Shown here: piece by piece, positions 17,395-27,496 of the stretch
How positions within the stretch are numbered: the first letter of the stretch is position 1
Layout: every line of letters begins with the position of its first letter
Source of the DNA: UBA2779 sp965232165
GTDB taxonomy: Bacteria; Spirochaetota; Spirochaetia; DSM-2461
Direction of reading: 5' to 3'
Length of the DNA stretch: 64,000 nucleotides
Assembly (NCBI GenBank): GCA_965232165.1
Contig: CBDDOY010000002.1
Coordinates: 1,178,001 to 1,242,000 of the forward strand
Translations under genes and position numbers: made by a program
The notes under the pieces: generated by a model
Database searches by the model: none
Seen by the model: the letters and a program-made list of their open reading frames with translations, nothing else
Told to the model about the DNA's origin: nothing

Positions 17395-20179
17395 GTTCCT
17401 TTTTCTCATGGCCGTCCAATTTCAATGAAAGAAGACTTGAAACACCCGATTCCTGCATGGAAACCCCTAGAAGATTTTGCGCTCCGACGATTGTTTTCTT
17501 ATTGTGAGTTATTACAACGAACTGGCTTGTCTTCGCGAAATCGGCCAGAACACTGATGAATCTCTGTATATTGGCTTCGTCTAATGCGGCATCGATCTCA
17601 TCGAGAAGGCAAAATGGCGAAGGCTTTGCCATAAATGTGGCAAACATCATGGCAACACCGCACAAAGCCCTCTCACCGCCTGAAAGCAATGAGATGCTTT
17701 CCAGTTTTTTCCCGGGCGGCTGAGCGAGTATCTCCACTCCTGATTTCAAGGGGTCATCTTGATCAATTAGACGAAGTTCCGCCTTCCCCCCACCGAAAAG
17801 ACGTCGAAACATCTTGTGAAAACTATCCCGAATCTTCTGATAGGTATCAAGAAATCTCGCCCTAGACTCGCTCCATATTTCATCGGTTACCCTTATGAGG
17901 TCTTTTTGGGCATTTTCAAGGTCCTCTAATTGGCTGCGAAGGAAATTATAGCGCTCAGCCGCCTGAGCAAACTCCTCAGGAGCCATGAGGTTTACCTGCC
18001 CTAGTGATTTCAGTGCTGCTTTAGCCGTCAAGAGTTCTTCACGAATATCTTTGGGCCTGCTGTTGATGGATTTCTTAAGCTCTTCATAATCAGCAAGCTC
18101 GCGGGAATGCCGATCTCTGAAATCCTCAAGTAATTGTTCAATTTCTTTGCCTATCTGTTCAATTTCGATACGGAGTCTCTCCACAACAAAAACCAACGAA
18201 GATTTTTGTTCTGAGAGCGACTTGAGGGATTCTTCCCAACCAGCCATCTTCTTCTTCTCAAGGGCAATTCCACTTTCGAGTTCATTCATTTCCAGGCGGA
18301 GTTCAATCTGCTTCTTGTCGAATTCCTGGCGTTTTATCTCAAGCTGTTCGGCCTGGATATTGAGGTTCTTGATCCTTTCATTTCCGTCGATGAGTTGTTT
18401 CCGAATTTCATTGAGCCTCTTTTTCTCCGACAAGGCTTCCCTCTCAAGGGAGATTATCGCGTCTTCAATCGCCGCGGCTTTCGTTAAGGTCTGAGCTTGG
18501 GCAATCCGATGACCCTCAAGTTGTTCACGTGATTCTTGAATTTCACCCGACAGATGATTTCTCTCTTCATCCAATTCTTTGATCCGCATCTTGTATGTGC
18601 GTGACTGTTCTCGCGATACGTTGATTCTTTCATCTAATTCACGTTTTTTTGTGACTATTCCCTCAGGCGCCAGGAACTCATCAAGAAAGCCGCCTGAATG
18701 CCGGTAATCGTCGAAGAGACCGTGAAGCTTCGTCAGCTCGGATATGAGGCTATTCAGTTTTTCTGAAATAGCAGCCTGTGTCTCCATGTTCATTTTGAAC
18801 TCATTGGAATTCCCGCCGCCGCTAAAAAGTTTCACACATTCTTCAACCCGGCCCTGCAATCCCTCAATATCTCCTTGTATCTGCCGCTCAAGTTGACGGT
18901 GTATGTTATTATCATAGCCCGATTCACGCAGGTGTGCATCTAATTCATGAATGATATTGTCTGTCGCTGTTCTCAAATCAAGCTGCAGGCCTTCTCTGCT
19001 CTTATCTTCATTGTTCAAATCACCGGCCACGGCCCGGCTTTCGTTTGCCATATCGAGAATTCGGCCTTGGGCCGCTTTGACCGATTTCTGGCATGTGGCG
19101 ATGTGAGTTTCAATCTCTTTCAGCTTATCCTGATGAGAGGCCAATTCAGCATTCTTGCCAATTCTCAGCTCTTCAATTTTCCTAAGTGATCCGGACGCAT
19201 TGCTCTCCTGTACGGCGGTAGCCTGAAGCAGCCCGGCTGTCTCATCCCGCCTCTCGAAAAATCCTTTTTCCAGTACGATCAAATTCTCTTTTTCAAGTTC
19301 TATCCCATACTGCTGTCTCTGGATTTCGATAAGACGTGATTCCAATTTGCGTACTGTATTGAAGTCATTGGCAAGAGTCGATTCAATATCGTTTATTTTC
19401 TCAGCAACTTCATTGCATTCCTTCACTGAAAGCCCCAGTTTGTTCTGTTTTCTCTTCATCCTGTCTTCCATGGAACGCCATTGAAGGAGTTTATAATCCC
19501 TGTCCAACTTGAAAACTATGTCCCTTAAACGCCGGTATTCCAAGGTTTTCTCGGTTTGTCTTTTAAGCGACTCATAGCTGCGCCCGACTTCTTTGAGTAT
19601 GTTTTCCGCCTGGACTATGTTTTCTTTTGTGCGCTGCAATTTACGTTCGGCTTCATTGCCCCGCGTAATGAATTTTGTAATCCCTGCCGCTTCTTCAAAC
19701 AGGAAGCGGCGTTCCTCTGGACGGTTAGACAGAATCTGATCGATTCGTCCCTGTTCCATAATGGAATAAGATGACTTCCCTACCCCTGTATCAAAAAACA
19801 ACTCCCTGATTTCTTTGAGCCGGACAGCCGCCCCATTCAGGAAATACTCGCTATCTCCCTCGCGGAATATCCGGCGTTTAACGGTGATTTCCGGATGGCT
19901 GAAATCCAGAGCGCCCGCCTCATCACTGATAACCAGGGCGACCTCGGCGAGTCCCAAGGCTTTGCGGTTTTCTGTTCCGCTAAATATAACATTTTCCATG
20001 CGTTCGGTCCGCATGTTTCGCGTCGACTGCTCCCCAAGAACCCATTTAACAGCATCGACGATGTTGCTCTTCCCACAGCCGTTGGGCCCAAGAATAGCGG
20101 TTACACCATCCTGAAATTCGATAACTGTCTTATCGGCAAATGACTTAAATCCAAATATCTCAATTCGCTTAAGGAACAC
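17363..20179 (-). CDS. smc: Chromosome segregation ATPase SMC
   Basis: 938 residues from GTG 20179, chosen because a GGAGGG site sits 4-9 bases upstream and the family start (FLKRIEIFGFKSFADKT) follows at once; a TTG at 20200 is less likely. The head half contains Walker A GPNGCGKSNIVDAVKWVLGE near 30. Long coiled coils surround a hinge near 480-520, and the C-terminal half has the signature LLSGGERALCGVAM and Walker B FCLLDEIDAALDEANI. The protein is shorter than the usual 1,150-1,190 residues, mainly through shorter coiled coils and a small hinge. SMC condenses and helps segregate the chromosome with ScpA/ScpB. Confidence 0.95.
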   Translation of the reverse strand: MFLKRIEIFGFKSFADKTVIEFQDGVTAILGPNGCGKSNIVDAVKWVLGEQSTRNMRTERMENVIFSGTENRKALGLAEVALVISDEAGALDFSHPEITVKRRIFREGDSEYFLNGAAVRLKEIRELFFDTGVGKSSYSIMEQGRIDQILSNRPEERRFLFEEAAGITKFITRGNEAERKLQRTKENIVQAENILKEVGRSYESLKRQTEKTLEYRRLRDIVFKLDRDYKLLQWRSMEDRMKRKQNKLGLSVKECNEVAEKINDIESTLANDFNTVRKLESRLIEIQRQQYGIELEKENLIVLEKGFFERRDETAGLLQATAVQESNASGSLRKIEELRIGKNAELASHQDKLKEIETHIATCQKSVKAAQGRILDMANESRAVAGDLNNEDKSREGLQLDLRTATDNIIHELDAHLRESGYDNNIHRQLERQIQGDIEGLQGRVEECVKLFSGGGNSNEFKMNMETQAAISEKLNSLISELTKLHGLFDDYRHSGGFLDEFLAPEGIVTKKRELDERINVSREQSRTYKMRIKELDEERNHLSGEIQESREQLEGHRIAQAQTLTKAAAIEDAIISLEREALSEKKRLNEIRKQLIDGNERIKNLNIQAEQLEIKRQEFDKKQIELRLEMNELESGIALEKKKMAGWEESLKSLSEQKSSLVFVVERLRIEIEQIGKEIEQLLEDFRDRHSRELADYEELKKSINSRPKDIREELLTAKAALKSLGQVNLMAPEEFAQAAERYNFLRSQLEDLENAQKDLIRVTDEIWSESRARFLDTYQKIRDSFHKMFRRLFGGGKAELRLIDQDDPLKSGVEILAQPPGKKLESISLLSGGERALCGVAMMFATFMAKPSPFCLLDEIDAALDEANIQRFISVLADFAKTSQFVVITHNKKTIVGAQNLLGVSMQESGVSSLLSLKLDGHEKKEHVKKSTQSIE

Positions 20180-20200
20180 CTTCCCTCCTGGGTGAATCAA

Positions 20201-20825
20201 TTATCTTGGGTCCGTTCTAATACATGATCTCATTCAGATACTAAATGAGAGTAGGCGGCTGGGGATGGAGCCGGAGAAAATCCCAAGCCGGGCAAAATCT
20301 GTTTTATGAAACGAAAGAACAAGGCACGCCCTTATCATCTCATTTCAGCCCTTCTTAGTCAAATTTCCTAGAACAGAAGAGGTATTCCTAGCGTCCTGAA
20401 GCTTAGTGGCAGGGAAACAACCACTTTGCCAGTATGTATAGTTCAGTGTAAAAACGAATTACTAGGATTACTTGCATTTCCTCTGTCTAGCGGGAGCCTC
20501 CGGCATTGCTCCAATTCTGCTCAATCGGGGTGAAAAACCGACAACTGTATGAATTCCATCCACGGCGGTTTTCGATGAGACTCTGTGAAATCAGTTTCTT
20601 AATTCTTTTTTTGACTGTAAATTAGCGGGATTTGAGAAGTCCCGGACCGCTACGGATTGATCATAGGGAAACGGCCACAGTCTTCGGGGCACTACAAAGT
20701 ATTTCATTGCATGACCCCTAACCGCACACCGCATGATGCTTCCATTCTATCTCAGGATGCCGTTTCATCGAGATTCCCATCGCCTAATCCGAAGGTTTTG
20801 TCTAATTCGGGAGAATTTCCCAGCA
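20201..20825. other. Intergenic region upstream of smc, no gene seen
   Basis: About 625 bases between the divergent smc and BMP operons. A 22-codon ORF (near 20307) and a few longer open frames have no supporting start or composition. It probably contains the promoters for both directions, but none is clear. It is followed by an interspersed repeat. Confidence 0.4.
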
Positions 20826-20957
20826 GCGCAAGGGATTGCAGCGGAAATGCCGCCGGCTGCCCCCGGCGATTGGCAATGAGCAGGGAGGCAGGCTGCCAGA
20901 ATAAGGCATTGGAGTGGAAAGCCCGACCCGAAGGGGTGCGCCCAGATACTGATTTCT
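20826..20957 (+). repeat. Interspersed repeat family E, copy 1
   Basis: About 130 bases with GCAGCGGAAATGCCG, CCCCCGGCGATTGGCAATGAG and GAAAGCCCGACCCGAAGGG in the same order as copies at 37267-37392 and 61445-61575. It contains short inverted repeats (CGCCGG ... CCGGCG) and is non-coding. There are no clear terminal repeats or target duplication, so it looks like a REP-type intergenic element rather than an IS. Confidence 0.85.
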
Positions 20958-21164
20958 GAAAAATACGGGACATGTATTAGCCCTCATGGATATAGTTGGA
21001 CCCAGCAAGAATATATGAATGGGAGGGGGGGCACCTCCTTGAAGGGGTGATTGATACGGCATTTCACCCAAATTACCCGCATCCGCACTCTCTCTTGACG
21101 AAAACCGAGGAAGAATGCTAGCATGGCTAAACTTCATGCTTCAAAAAAAAAGGAGAGATTAATT

Positions 21165-22361
21165 ATGAAGAAGGCATTATCGTTCATAATCGCAGCGATG
21201 CTGATAAGCGGCTACCTGTCTGCGAATGGAGAGAAAGACGCTTCAGCGGCTTCAGAGGATTCACAGCCCGCTAAACTCAAGGCGGGATTCATCTACATCG
21301 GCCCCGCCGGGGACTTCGGCTGGACCTACGCCCACGATCAGGGCCGGTTATTCGCCGAAGAGCAGCTTCCCTGGCTGGAGACTGTGGTTGTCGAGAGTGT
21401 TCCCGAAGGCGATGCCGTACGTTTCATCGACCGGCTGGTTCAGGAACAAAAGGCGGATGTCGTGTTCACCACGAGCTTCGGCTACATGGAAGACACCATC
21501 AAAGCCGCCCAGAAATACCCCGAGGTGAAGTTCTTTCATTGCTCAGGGTTTAAGCGCACGCCCAATCTCGGAACATACATGGCCGATATGTATCAGATTT
21601 ATTACTTGAACGGCTTGATGGCCGGTTCCATCACGGAATCGAATAAAATCGGTTATGTCGCAGCATTCCCCATACCCGAACTCTTTCGGCACATGAATGC
21701 CTTCGCCCTGGGTATCAAAGAGGTCAATCCCGAGGCATCCATCAGCGTCAAATGGATATACGCCTGGTACGGCCCAGACAAGGCCCGTGAAGCCGCTCAG
21801 GCTCTCGTGGCCGAAGGAGCAGATGTCCTAGGTTTCACCGAAGACACCCCCACTGTCATTGAGGTGGCCCAGGAATATCAGGACAAGGGCCGGAGCATCT
21901 ATGCCCTGTCCCACTACAGCCCAATGCAGTCATACGGCCCCGATGCCTCCATCACCGGACAGCTCACCGACTGGGGTCCGTTGTATGTCCGCATGCTCCA
22001 GGATACCAAAGACGGCAAGACCGGAGACATGACCGATTACGACCTTTTGTGGCTGATGGAGGACAATGTCGTGGAACTGGGCGCCTCCTGGGATGAGAAG
22101 ATCAATGCGGCCTATGTGGACCAGTTTAAGCAGCTCAAAACCGACAGCTCTGAATTCGGCTCCATCAGCATCTACGACCTAGTCATGAAACGCCATGAAC
22201 AGATGTCCATGGGCCGGGATACCTTCGACCCGTTCGTCGGTCCAATCTTCGATCAGGCAGGGAACAAAACGGTTGCTGATGGAGAAATGGCGACTATAGG
22301 CCATTTGTTTGCCGAGATGAGCTATCAGTTGGACAACTTTGACTCGCCCCTTCCTCAATAG
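21165..22361 (+). CDS. BMP-family ABC transporter substrate-binding protein
   Basis: 398 residues from ATG 21165, behind AGGAGAG with correct spacing. The signal peptide (hydrophobic 4-16) is cleaved near LSANG, followed by a short acidic linker. The Bmp/Med fold begins at KLKAGFIYIGPAGDFGWTYAHDQGR, with FTTSFGYMEDTI near 119 and the later segment VLGFTEDTPTVIEVAQEY. The family binds nucleosides (PnrA in Treponema binds purine nucleosides). It is first in an operon with a double ATPase and two permeases. A TTGACG at 21095 may be part of its promoter, but no good -10 is seen. Confidence 0.92.
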   Translation: MKKALSFIIAAMLISGYLSANGEKDASAASEDSQPAKLKAGFIYIGPAGDFGWTYAHDQGRLFAEEQLPWLETVVVESVPEGDAVRFIDRLVQEQKADVVFTTSFGYMEDTIKAAQKYPEVKFFHCSGFKRTPNLGTYMADMYQIYYLNGLMAGSITESNKIGYVAAFPIPELFRHMNAFALGIKEVNPEASISVKWIYAWYGPDKAREAAQALVAEGADVLGFTEDTPTVIEVAQEYQDKGRSIYALSHYSPMQSYGPDASITGQLTDWGPLYVRMLQDTKDGKTGDMTDYDLLWLMEDNVVELGASWDEKINAAYVDQFKQLKTDSSEFGSISIYDLVMKRHEQMSMGRDTFDPFVGPIFDQAGNKTVADGEMATIGHLFAEMSYQLDNFDSPLPQ

Positions 22362-22378
22362 AGTAATGGTGTAGTCGA

Positions 22379-23890
22379 TTGAACAGGATTAGGTCCCTCG
22401 ATATGAAGGGAATTAGCAAATCCTTTCTCAGTGTCAAGGCCAACCAGGATGTTAATCTGCGCATAGACTCCGGCGAGATTCTCGGACTTCTCGGGGAAAA
22501 CGGCGCCGGTAAGACGACGTTGATGAACATCCTCTACGGCCTCTACCTCCCTGACGAGGGAGAAATCCTGATCAATAACGCACCCATTCGGCTGAGGAAT
22601 CCTAAGGATTCAATGCGTGCGGGTATTGGAATGATCCACCAGCATTTTATGTTGGTGGAAAAACACTCGGTCCTGGAGAATATAGCTCTTGGGCATGAGG
22701 ACGCTCCCTTTTTCTTCCCGCACCGGGCCATGCGCACTCGAATAAAGCAGTTATCCGATCAATATGGCTTGGAGATTAATCCCGACAAGCCAATTTGGGA
22801 TCTTTCGGCAGGAGAGCAGCAGCGGGTTGAAATCATCAAGGCGCTTTCCCGCGATGCCGATCTCCTCATCATGGATGAACCGACATCCGTACTCACCCCC
22901 CAGGAAGCCGATGAACTCTTCGAGACTTTGAGGAAGATGACATCGGAAGGGCATTCGGTCATATTGATCACCCACAAGCTGGAGGAGATACTCAGCATCT
23001 GCAGCCGGGTGATGGTTCTGCGTAAGGGATGTGTAACAGGGGAGGCGAACATCACAGAAGTAGACAAGGGCAAACTCGCCCAAATGATGATAGGCCGGCA
23101 GATTGCAGCCGCCTACCCTAAGAGCGATGGGCATCGAGGCAGGGTTGTCCTCGAAACCCGCAACCTTGCTGTGAACTCGGACAGGGGGCTTCCCGCAATA
23201 CACGGCCTGTCCATGAAGGTACACTCGTCAGAGATATTCGGTATCGCCGGTGTTTCAGGAAATGGACAGCAGGAATTGGTGGAAACTATCACCGGACTGC
23301 GTAAATCCAGGCAAGGAATGGTGGAAATAAATGGCCGTGCTCTGCGCCGTTCCGATGCTCGAAGTGCTCATCTGTCGGGAATCTCCCATGTCCCCGAAGA
23401 GCGCATCAAATACGGCATTGTCCCCGACCTCCCGCTGTATGAGAATTCCGTACTCAAGCAGCACCGAGACAAACCGTTCAGCAATTGGCTGCAGATGGAC
23501 TATGGAGTTATCAAGGATCATGCGGGAGAATTAGTGGGGAGTTTTCAGGTGGATACTCCGTCGATCAATGTCAGGATAAAGAATCTCTCCGGCGGGAATA
23601 TCCAGAAACTCATCCTGGGGAGGGAGATTTCAGGCGATCCTGAGCTGCTCATCGCCGCTCATCCCACCTATGGACTGGATGTGGGCGCCACCGAGTATGT
23701 GCGTAAGCAGATTATCGCCCTGAGAGACAAGGGCGGCGCGGTGTTGCTGGTATCCGAGGATTTGGATGAGCTATTCATGGTTTGCGACCGCATTGCCGTG
23801 ATGTACAACGGCCGGTTCATGGGAGAGCTGACCCCGGACACCTGGACATTGGAGAAAATTGGATTGATGATGGCCGGCTATGCGGATTGA
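22379..23890 (+). CDS. ABC transporter ATP-binding protein (two ATPase domains)
   Basis: 503 residues from a TTG at 22379; an in-frame ATG at 22403 is an alternative. Two nucleotide-binding domains are present. The first has Walker A GLLGENGAGKTTLMN near 41, signature LSAGEQQRVEI and Walker B LLIMDEPTSVL. The second has a degenerate P-loop region (GIAGVSGNGQQELV near 291) and the signature LSGGNIQKLILGREI. The fused architecture is typical of nucleoside/ribose importers (YufO/RbsA-like). It overlaps the first permease by 11 bases. Confidence 0.95.
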   Translation: MNRIRSLDMKGISKSFLSVKANQDVNLRIDSGEILGLLGENGAGKTTLMNILYGLYLPDEGEILINNAPIRLRNPKDSMRAGIGMIHQHFMLVEKHSVLENIALGHEDAPFFFPHRAMRTRIKQLSDQYGLEINPDKPIWDLSAGEQQRVEIIKALSRDADLLIMDEPTSVLTPQEADELFETLRKMTSEGHSVILITHKLEEILSICSRVMVLRKGCVTGEANITEVDKGKLAQMMIGRQIAAAYPKSDGHRGRVVLETRNLAVNSDRGLPAIHGLSMKVHSSEIFGIAGVSGNGQQELVETITGLRKSRQGMVEINGRALRRSDARSAHLSGISHVPEERIKYGIVPDLPLYENSVLKQHRDKPFSNWLQMDYGVIKDHAGELVGSFQVDTPSINVRIKNLSGGNIQKLILGREISGDPELLIAAHPTYGLDVGATEYVRKQIIALRDKGGAVLLVSEDLDELFMVCDRIAVMYNGRFMGELTPDTWTLEKIGLMMAGYAD

Positions 23891-24965
23891 ACTGTTTCCA
23901 AGAGAGCGTATCAAACCTGGCCAGAATATCCTTATCCTTGCCGGATCGCTATTCGCCGGTCTCCTCGCGGTGAGCATGGTATTCGCCTTGAACGGCGTCA
24001 ACCCGATAATGGCCATCATCTCGATATTCAAGGGGTCTTTCGGCAGTTGGTACGGCATAAAAGAAACCGTAACAAAGGCCATCCCTCTCATTCTCATCGG
24101 AAGCGGACTGGCCCTGGCCTACAAGGCTAAATTCTGGAACATCGGCGCCGAGAGTCAGCTCCTCGCCGGCGCAATTTTTGCGACCTGGGCGGGACTGAAC
24201 TGGGGACCCCATCTACCGGCTATTGTAATGGTTCCCCTGATGTTCATGGCGGCTTTCATCGGCGGCGCACTTTGGGGCATGGTACCGGCTATTCTGAAGA
24301 TACGCTTCGGAATCAACGAGGTAATCTCCACGCTGATGCTCAACTATATCGCGTCCGAATTTGTTAAATTCCTCGTGGTAGGTCCATGGAAGGGTGCCAC
24401 CAAGGGCGGTTATCCCTATACCGACGATCTCCCCGCATCCGCGGTTTTGGGGCACTTAAGCAACAGCCGCATATCGCCGGTGCTGCTCATTGCCACCATT
24501 GCCGGAGCCCTGATACTGGGATGGCTGGTCTATAGAAGTCGATTTGGTTATGAAATACGTGTCATCGGGGAGAACTCCCATGCTGCGCATTATTCGGGCA
24601 TCAACTTCTTCAGGGTTTCCCTGCTGCTCATGGCTATTTCCGGAGGCATGGCCGGACTGGCCGGTGCGGGCGAACTGATGTCCATCCATCACTATTTGAG
24701 TTACCCCGAATCCCTGAGCGCAGGATATGGATTCACCGCCATCATCGTCGCATGGCTGGCCCGTCTCCACCCCTCCTATACCATCATCTCCGGCCTATTC
24801 TTCGCCGGTATCATCGTCGGCGGAGATGCAATTCAGGTGTCTATGGGCATGCCTGTCGCTGCGGTGAGTGTGTTCAACAGCATCATATTGGTTTTCCTTA
24901 TCATGGCGGATTTCTTTGTCAGCCATAGAATACGCATACGACTGGGGAGGCTCCGCCATGCCTGA
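23880..24965 (+). CDS. ABC transporter permease 1 (nucleoside-type, BPD_transp_2)
   Basis: 361 residues with about nine hydrophobic segments. The family pattern is present: GAESQLLAGAIFATWAG near 90-106, GINEVISTLMLNYIA near 145-160, and GSxAAxxx-like VIGENSHAAHYSGIN. It forms the larger half of the membrane channel (YufP-like). The start overlaps the ATPase gene, and the stop overlaps the second permease by 8 bases. Confidence 0.93.
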   Translation: MRIELFPRERIKPGQNILILAGSLFAGLLAVSMVFALNGVNPIMAIISIFKGSFGSWYGIKETVTKAIPLILIGSGLALAYKAKFWNIGAESQLLAGAIFATWAGLNWGPHLPAIVMVPLMFMAAFIGGALWGMVPAILKIRFGINEVISTLMLNYIASEFVKFLVVGPWKGATKGGYPYTDDLPASAVLGHLSNSRISPVLLIATIAGALILGWLVYRSRFGYEIRVIGENSHAAHYSGINFFRVSLLLMAISGGMAGLAGAGELMSIHHYLSYPESLSAGYGFTAIIVAWLARLHPSYTIISGLFFAGIIVGGDAIQVSMGMPVAAVSVFNSIILVFLIMADFFVSHRIRIRLGRLRHA

Positions 24966-25884
24966 TCTCATACTATCCGTCCTGACTCGGACTATTGCCG
25001 CCGGTACGCCGCTGCTCCTGGCAACATTGGGAGAAATAATCACCGAGAGGTCCGGCATCATTAACCTCGGCATGGAGGGATTGATGTCGGCGGGCGCCGT
25101 TACCGGATTCATCGTTACCTTCAGTACCGGCAATCCATGGCTAGGCCTGCTTGCGGCGATTCTCGTCGGTATGATGCTCTCCGCTATTCACGGCTTCATA
25201 TGTATAAGCCTGCGCTCCAATCAGGTGGTGAGCGGTTTGGCTCTCACGATGCTCGGCCTTGGCATCAGCGGCCTTTGGGGAAAGCCCTATATCGGACGCC
25301 CTCTTCCCGACCGCATGCCTTATCTCGACATTCCGGCCCTTTCAGAAATCCCCATCCTGGGGCCTGTCTTATTCGGTCACGACTGGTATGTCTACTTGTC
25401 GGTGATCATCACAGTCATCGCGTGGTTCCTGCTTAAAAACACCCGTATGGGGATAACCCTCAGATCGGTGGGAGAAAACCCCCGGGCATCCGAGTCTCAA
25501 GGCATCGCCGTTAACCGGGTGAAGTATCTCGCCGTAATCGTCGGCGGCGGACTGGCCGGTATGGCGGGGGCCTATTTATCGACTGCCTACAGCGGCTCAT
25601 GGAATGAAGGGATGGTAGCCGGCAGAGGCTGGATTGTCATTGCCCTCACCATATTCGCCCTATGGCAGCCCGGAGGCGCTTTTATAGGGGCCTATCTCTT
25701 CGGCGGTATCTTTGTACTCCAATACATGCTCCAGCCGCTGGGCATCTCCCCAAATATTCTGTCCATGCTGCCCTACATATCCACCCTGCTGGTGCTGTTT
25801 GCCTTCGGTCTTTCTAAATCCGGCAAGCGGCGCATGAACGCCCCCGCGACCCTAGGCGAGCCCTATGTGCGGGGAGAACGCTGA
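24958..25884 (+). CDS. ABC transporter permease 2 (nucleoside-type, YufQ-like)
   Basis: 308 residues from ATG 24958, chosen because GGGGAGG lies 8 bases upstream and family members begin here. The pattern includes LATLGEIITERSGIINLGME near residues 19-38, SNQVVSGLALTMLGLGISG near 87-105 and SVGENPRASESQGI near 176. It completes the transporter: binding protein, double ATPase, two permeases, all in one operon with overlaps. Confidence 0.94.
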   Translation: MPDLILSVLTRTIAAGTPLLLATLGEIITERSGIINLGMEGLMSAGAVTGFIVTFSTGNPWLGLLAAILVGMMLSAIHGFICISLRSNQVVSGLALTMLGLGISGLWGKPYIGRPLPDRMPYLDIPALSEIPILGPVLFGHDWYVYLSVIITVIAWFLLKNTRMGITLRSVGENPRASESQGIAVNRVKYLAVIVGGGLAGMAGAYLSTAYSGSWNEGMVAGRGWIVIALTIFALWQPGGAFIGAYLFGGIFVLQYMLQPLGISPNILSMLPYISTLLVLFAFGLSKSGKRRMNAPATLGEPYVRGER

Positions 25885-26209
25885 TGGGTGGTAATCTGCG
25901 GCAAACCCGGAATTCCTCATCACCCCCAAGAAAATTTTCATAGGCCAGGCCGATTTTACCGCCGTCACCATCATATTCGTCGATGACACGGCCATAGTTC
26001 ACGAGGGAATAGCCCCTCCTGTGTGCTATGGTGGTGTGAAAACGGCGTCAACACGGCGCACTTGGCAACGGGGGCGGGGGAAGTGCATTGGAGTACTCAC
26101 AGCGCAACTCGGTGTATGCGGTGCTGTCCGATATCAGCATGCCGCATATTACGGATTAGACCTGAGCCATGAAATTTCAATCCGGTTCTGCGGGAATGCT
26201 TTATCTAAT
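25885..26209. other. Region after the BMP operon, possible gene remnant
   Basis: 325 bases up to MITE copy 2. One frame on the + strand (about 25911-26040) reads FLITPKKIFIGQADF and onward without a start codon, then loses coding character. It may be a decayed gene, but I cannot name it. Confidence 0.3.
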
Positions 26210-26371
26210 GGGCGCCTCTAAAAAACAGCTTTAGGAAATTGACGAAGAAATTTTTTGTCGATACAAGGCGGCAAAAGCTCAAGCGTAGCTTAAGCTACGT
26301 GAGTATTTTGACAACGCAGTAGCGGCGGAAAAGATCGAGTCAAGAACTAAACGGGTTTTTTAGAGGTGCCC
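26210..26371 (+). repeat. MITE copy 2 (162 bp, TSD TAAT)
   Basis: Same element as at 833-993: left end GGGCGCCTCTAAAAAACAG (one change in the terminal repeat), right end TTTTTTAGAGGTGCCC. It is flanked by TAAT on both sides (26206-26209 and 26372-26375). It differs from copy 1 by a handful of bases and marks the left edge of the accessory region. Confidence 0.92.
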
Positions 26372-26524
26372 TAATACATATCTCATCAATTACTGGGAGG
26401 CGGTCAATTGGGTTTACCCGCGACACCTTGTATCAGAAGAAACCATCAAAACTGCCACCCCAAAGTCTGACAGATTTCCAGCTTTCATGCTTTTCGTGAA
26501 CAAAGAATAGCGGCTTCAATATGC

Positions 26525-26906
26525 ATGTTCTTTGCCAATAGCAGGGGTGGAAAGGTTCTTGTCGAGAATACGCAAGGAAAAAAGCCAAGAACATTTGAAA
26601 TCGACTTTTTGAATGGAAATGATGCCGTTGTATTAAAATGGAGGAATGCCACTACCGATGGTGACCATATAACTAAAGAGCATACTAGGGTCAAAGCAAT
26701 TCAGGGTGATGTTTTATTACCCGCAACGGGAGTAAGCCATAAAAATACAGGAAGCCCTAAAAACGATCTATGCTGGAATTAATGGCAAATACCATGCAGG
26801 AAATGAAACATGGGATTATTTGCAAAAAATAAGTAGTTATGATTCAAAACAAATACTTACTGATATAGCCGAAAGAAGAGATAGAGAAAATAAAAGTGAT
26901 AAATAG
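26525..26906 (+). pseudogene. Type II restriction endonuclease remnant (ApaLI-like C-terminus)
   Basis: A fragment reading FEIDFLNGNDAVVLKWR and NATTDGDHITKEHTRVKAIQ, a pattern I associate with ApaLI-type endonucleases. Those have EIKW where this has VLKW, so the catalytic ExK glutamate appears lost. A short deletion and frameshift follow, then MFYYPQRE, an in-frame stop (TAA), and AIKIQEALKTIYAGINGKYH and onward to TAG 26904-26906. The last 11 bases overlap the methyltransferase start, the usual arrangement of a restriction-modification pair. The family name is from recall and needs a profile search. The N-terminal half is missing. Confidence 0.5.
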
Positions 26907-27496
26907 CATTATCCAAGGAGACTGTTTAGATCAATTGAAAAATATTGATGCAGTTTCCATTGATCTCATATACCTTGATCCGCCATTTTTTACAGAGCGA
27001 AAACACAAACTCAAAAACAGGGAAAGAACAAAAGAGTTTAGCTTTGATGACACGTGGGGGAGCGACAAAGGTTGCGCGCAATTCTTAAAAGAAAGAATTG
27101 AAGCAATGAAGTCTCTTCTTAAGAAAGAGGGTTCAATTTTTGTTCATTGCGATAAAAGTGGTGAACATATTGTTCGAGCTATTTTAGATAGTGTGTTTGA
27201 CCCTGATAATTTTCAGTCTGAAATAATTTGGAGCTATAAACGAAGGTCTAATTCTAAAAAAGGCTTACTGCCAATCCACCAAAACATGTATTTCTACTCA
27301 AAGAGCACAAGCTTTAAGCTCAATGCCATCTATACATCATATTCTGAAACAACCAACATTGACCAGATATTACAGTGTAGAACCAGAGATAAGCACAATA
27401 AATCTGTATATGATAAAGAGTCAGATGGAAGTTTCAAAATATCAGATAAAAAGAAAGGCATCCCACTTAGTGATGTGTGGGATATTCCTTACTTAA

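Noticed and set aside
20460..20590. GC-rich stretch upstream of smc considered as a riboswitch or tRNA.
   Set aside because: No cloverleaf or known aptamer core could be drawn from the sequence.
20657..20959. A 100-codon open frame upstream of the BMP operon.
   Set aside because: Half of it lies in a non-coding interspersed repeat and no start signal is present.
26021..26221. A 66-codon open frame between the BMP operon and MITE copy 2.
   Set aside because: It runs into the MITE, has no ribosome-binding site and shows no recognisable motif; left as possible remnant only.
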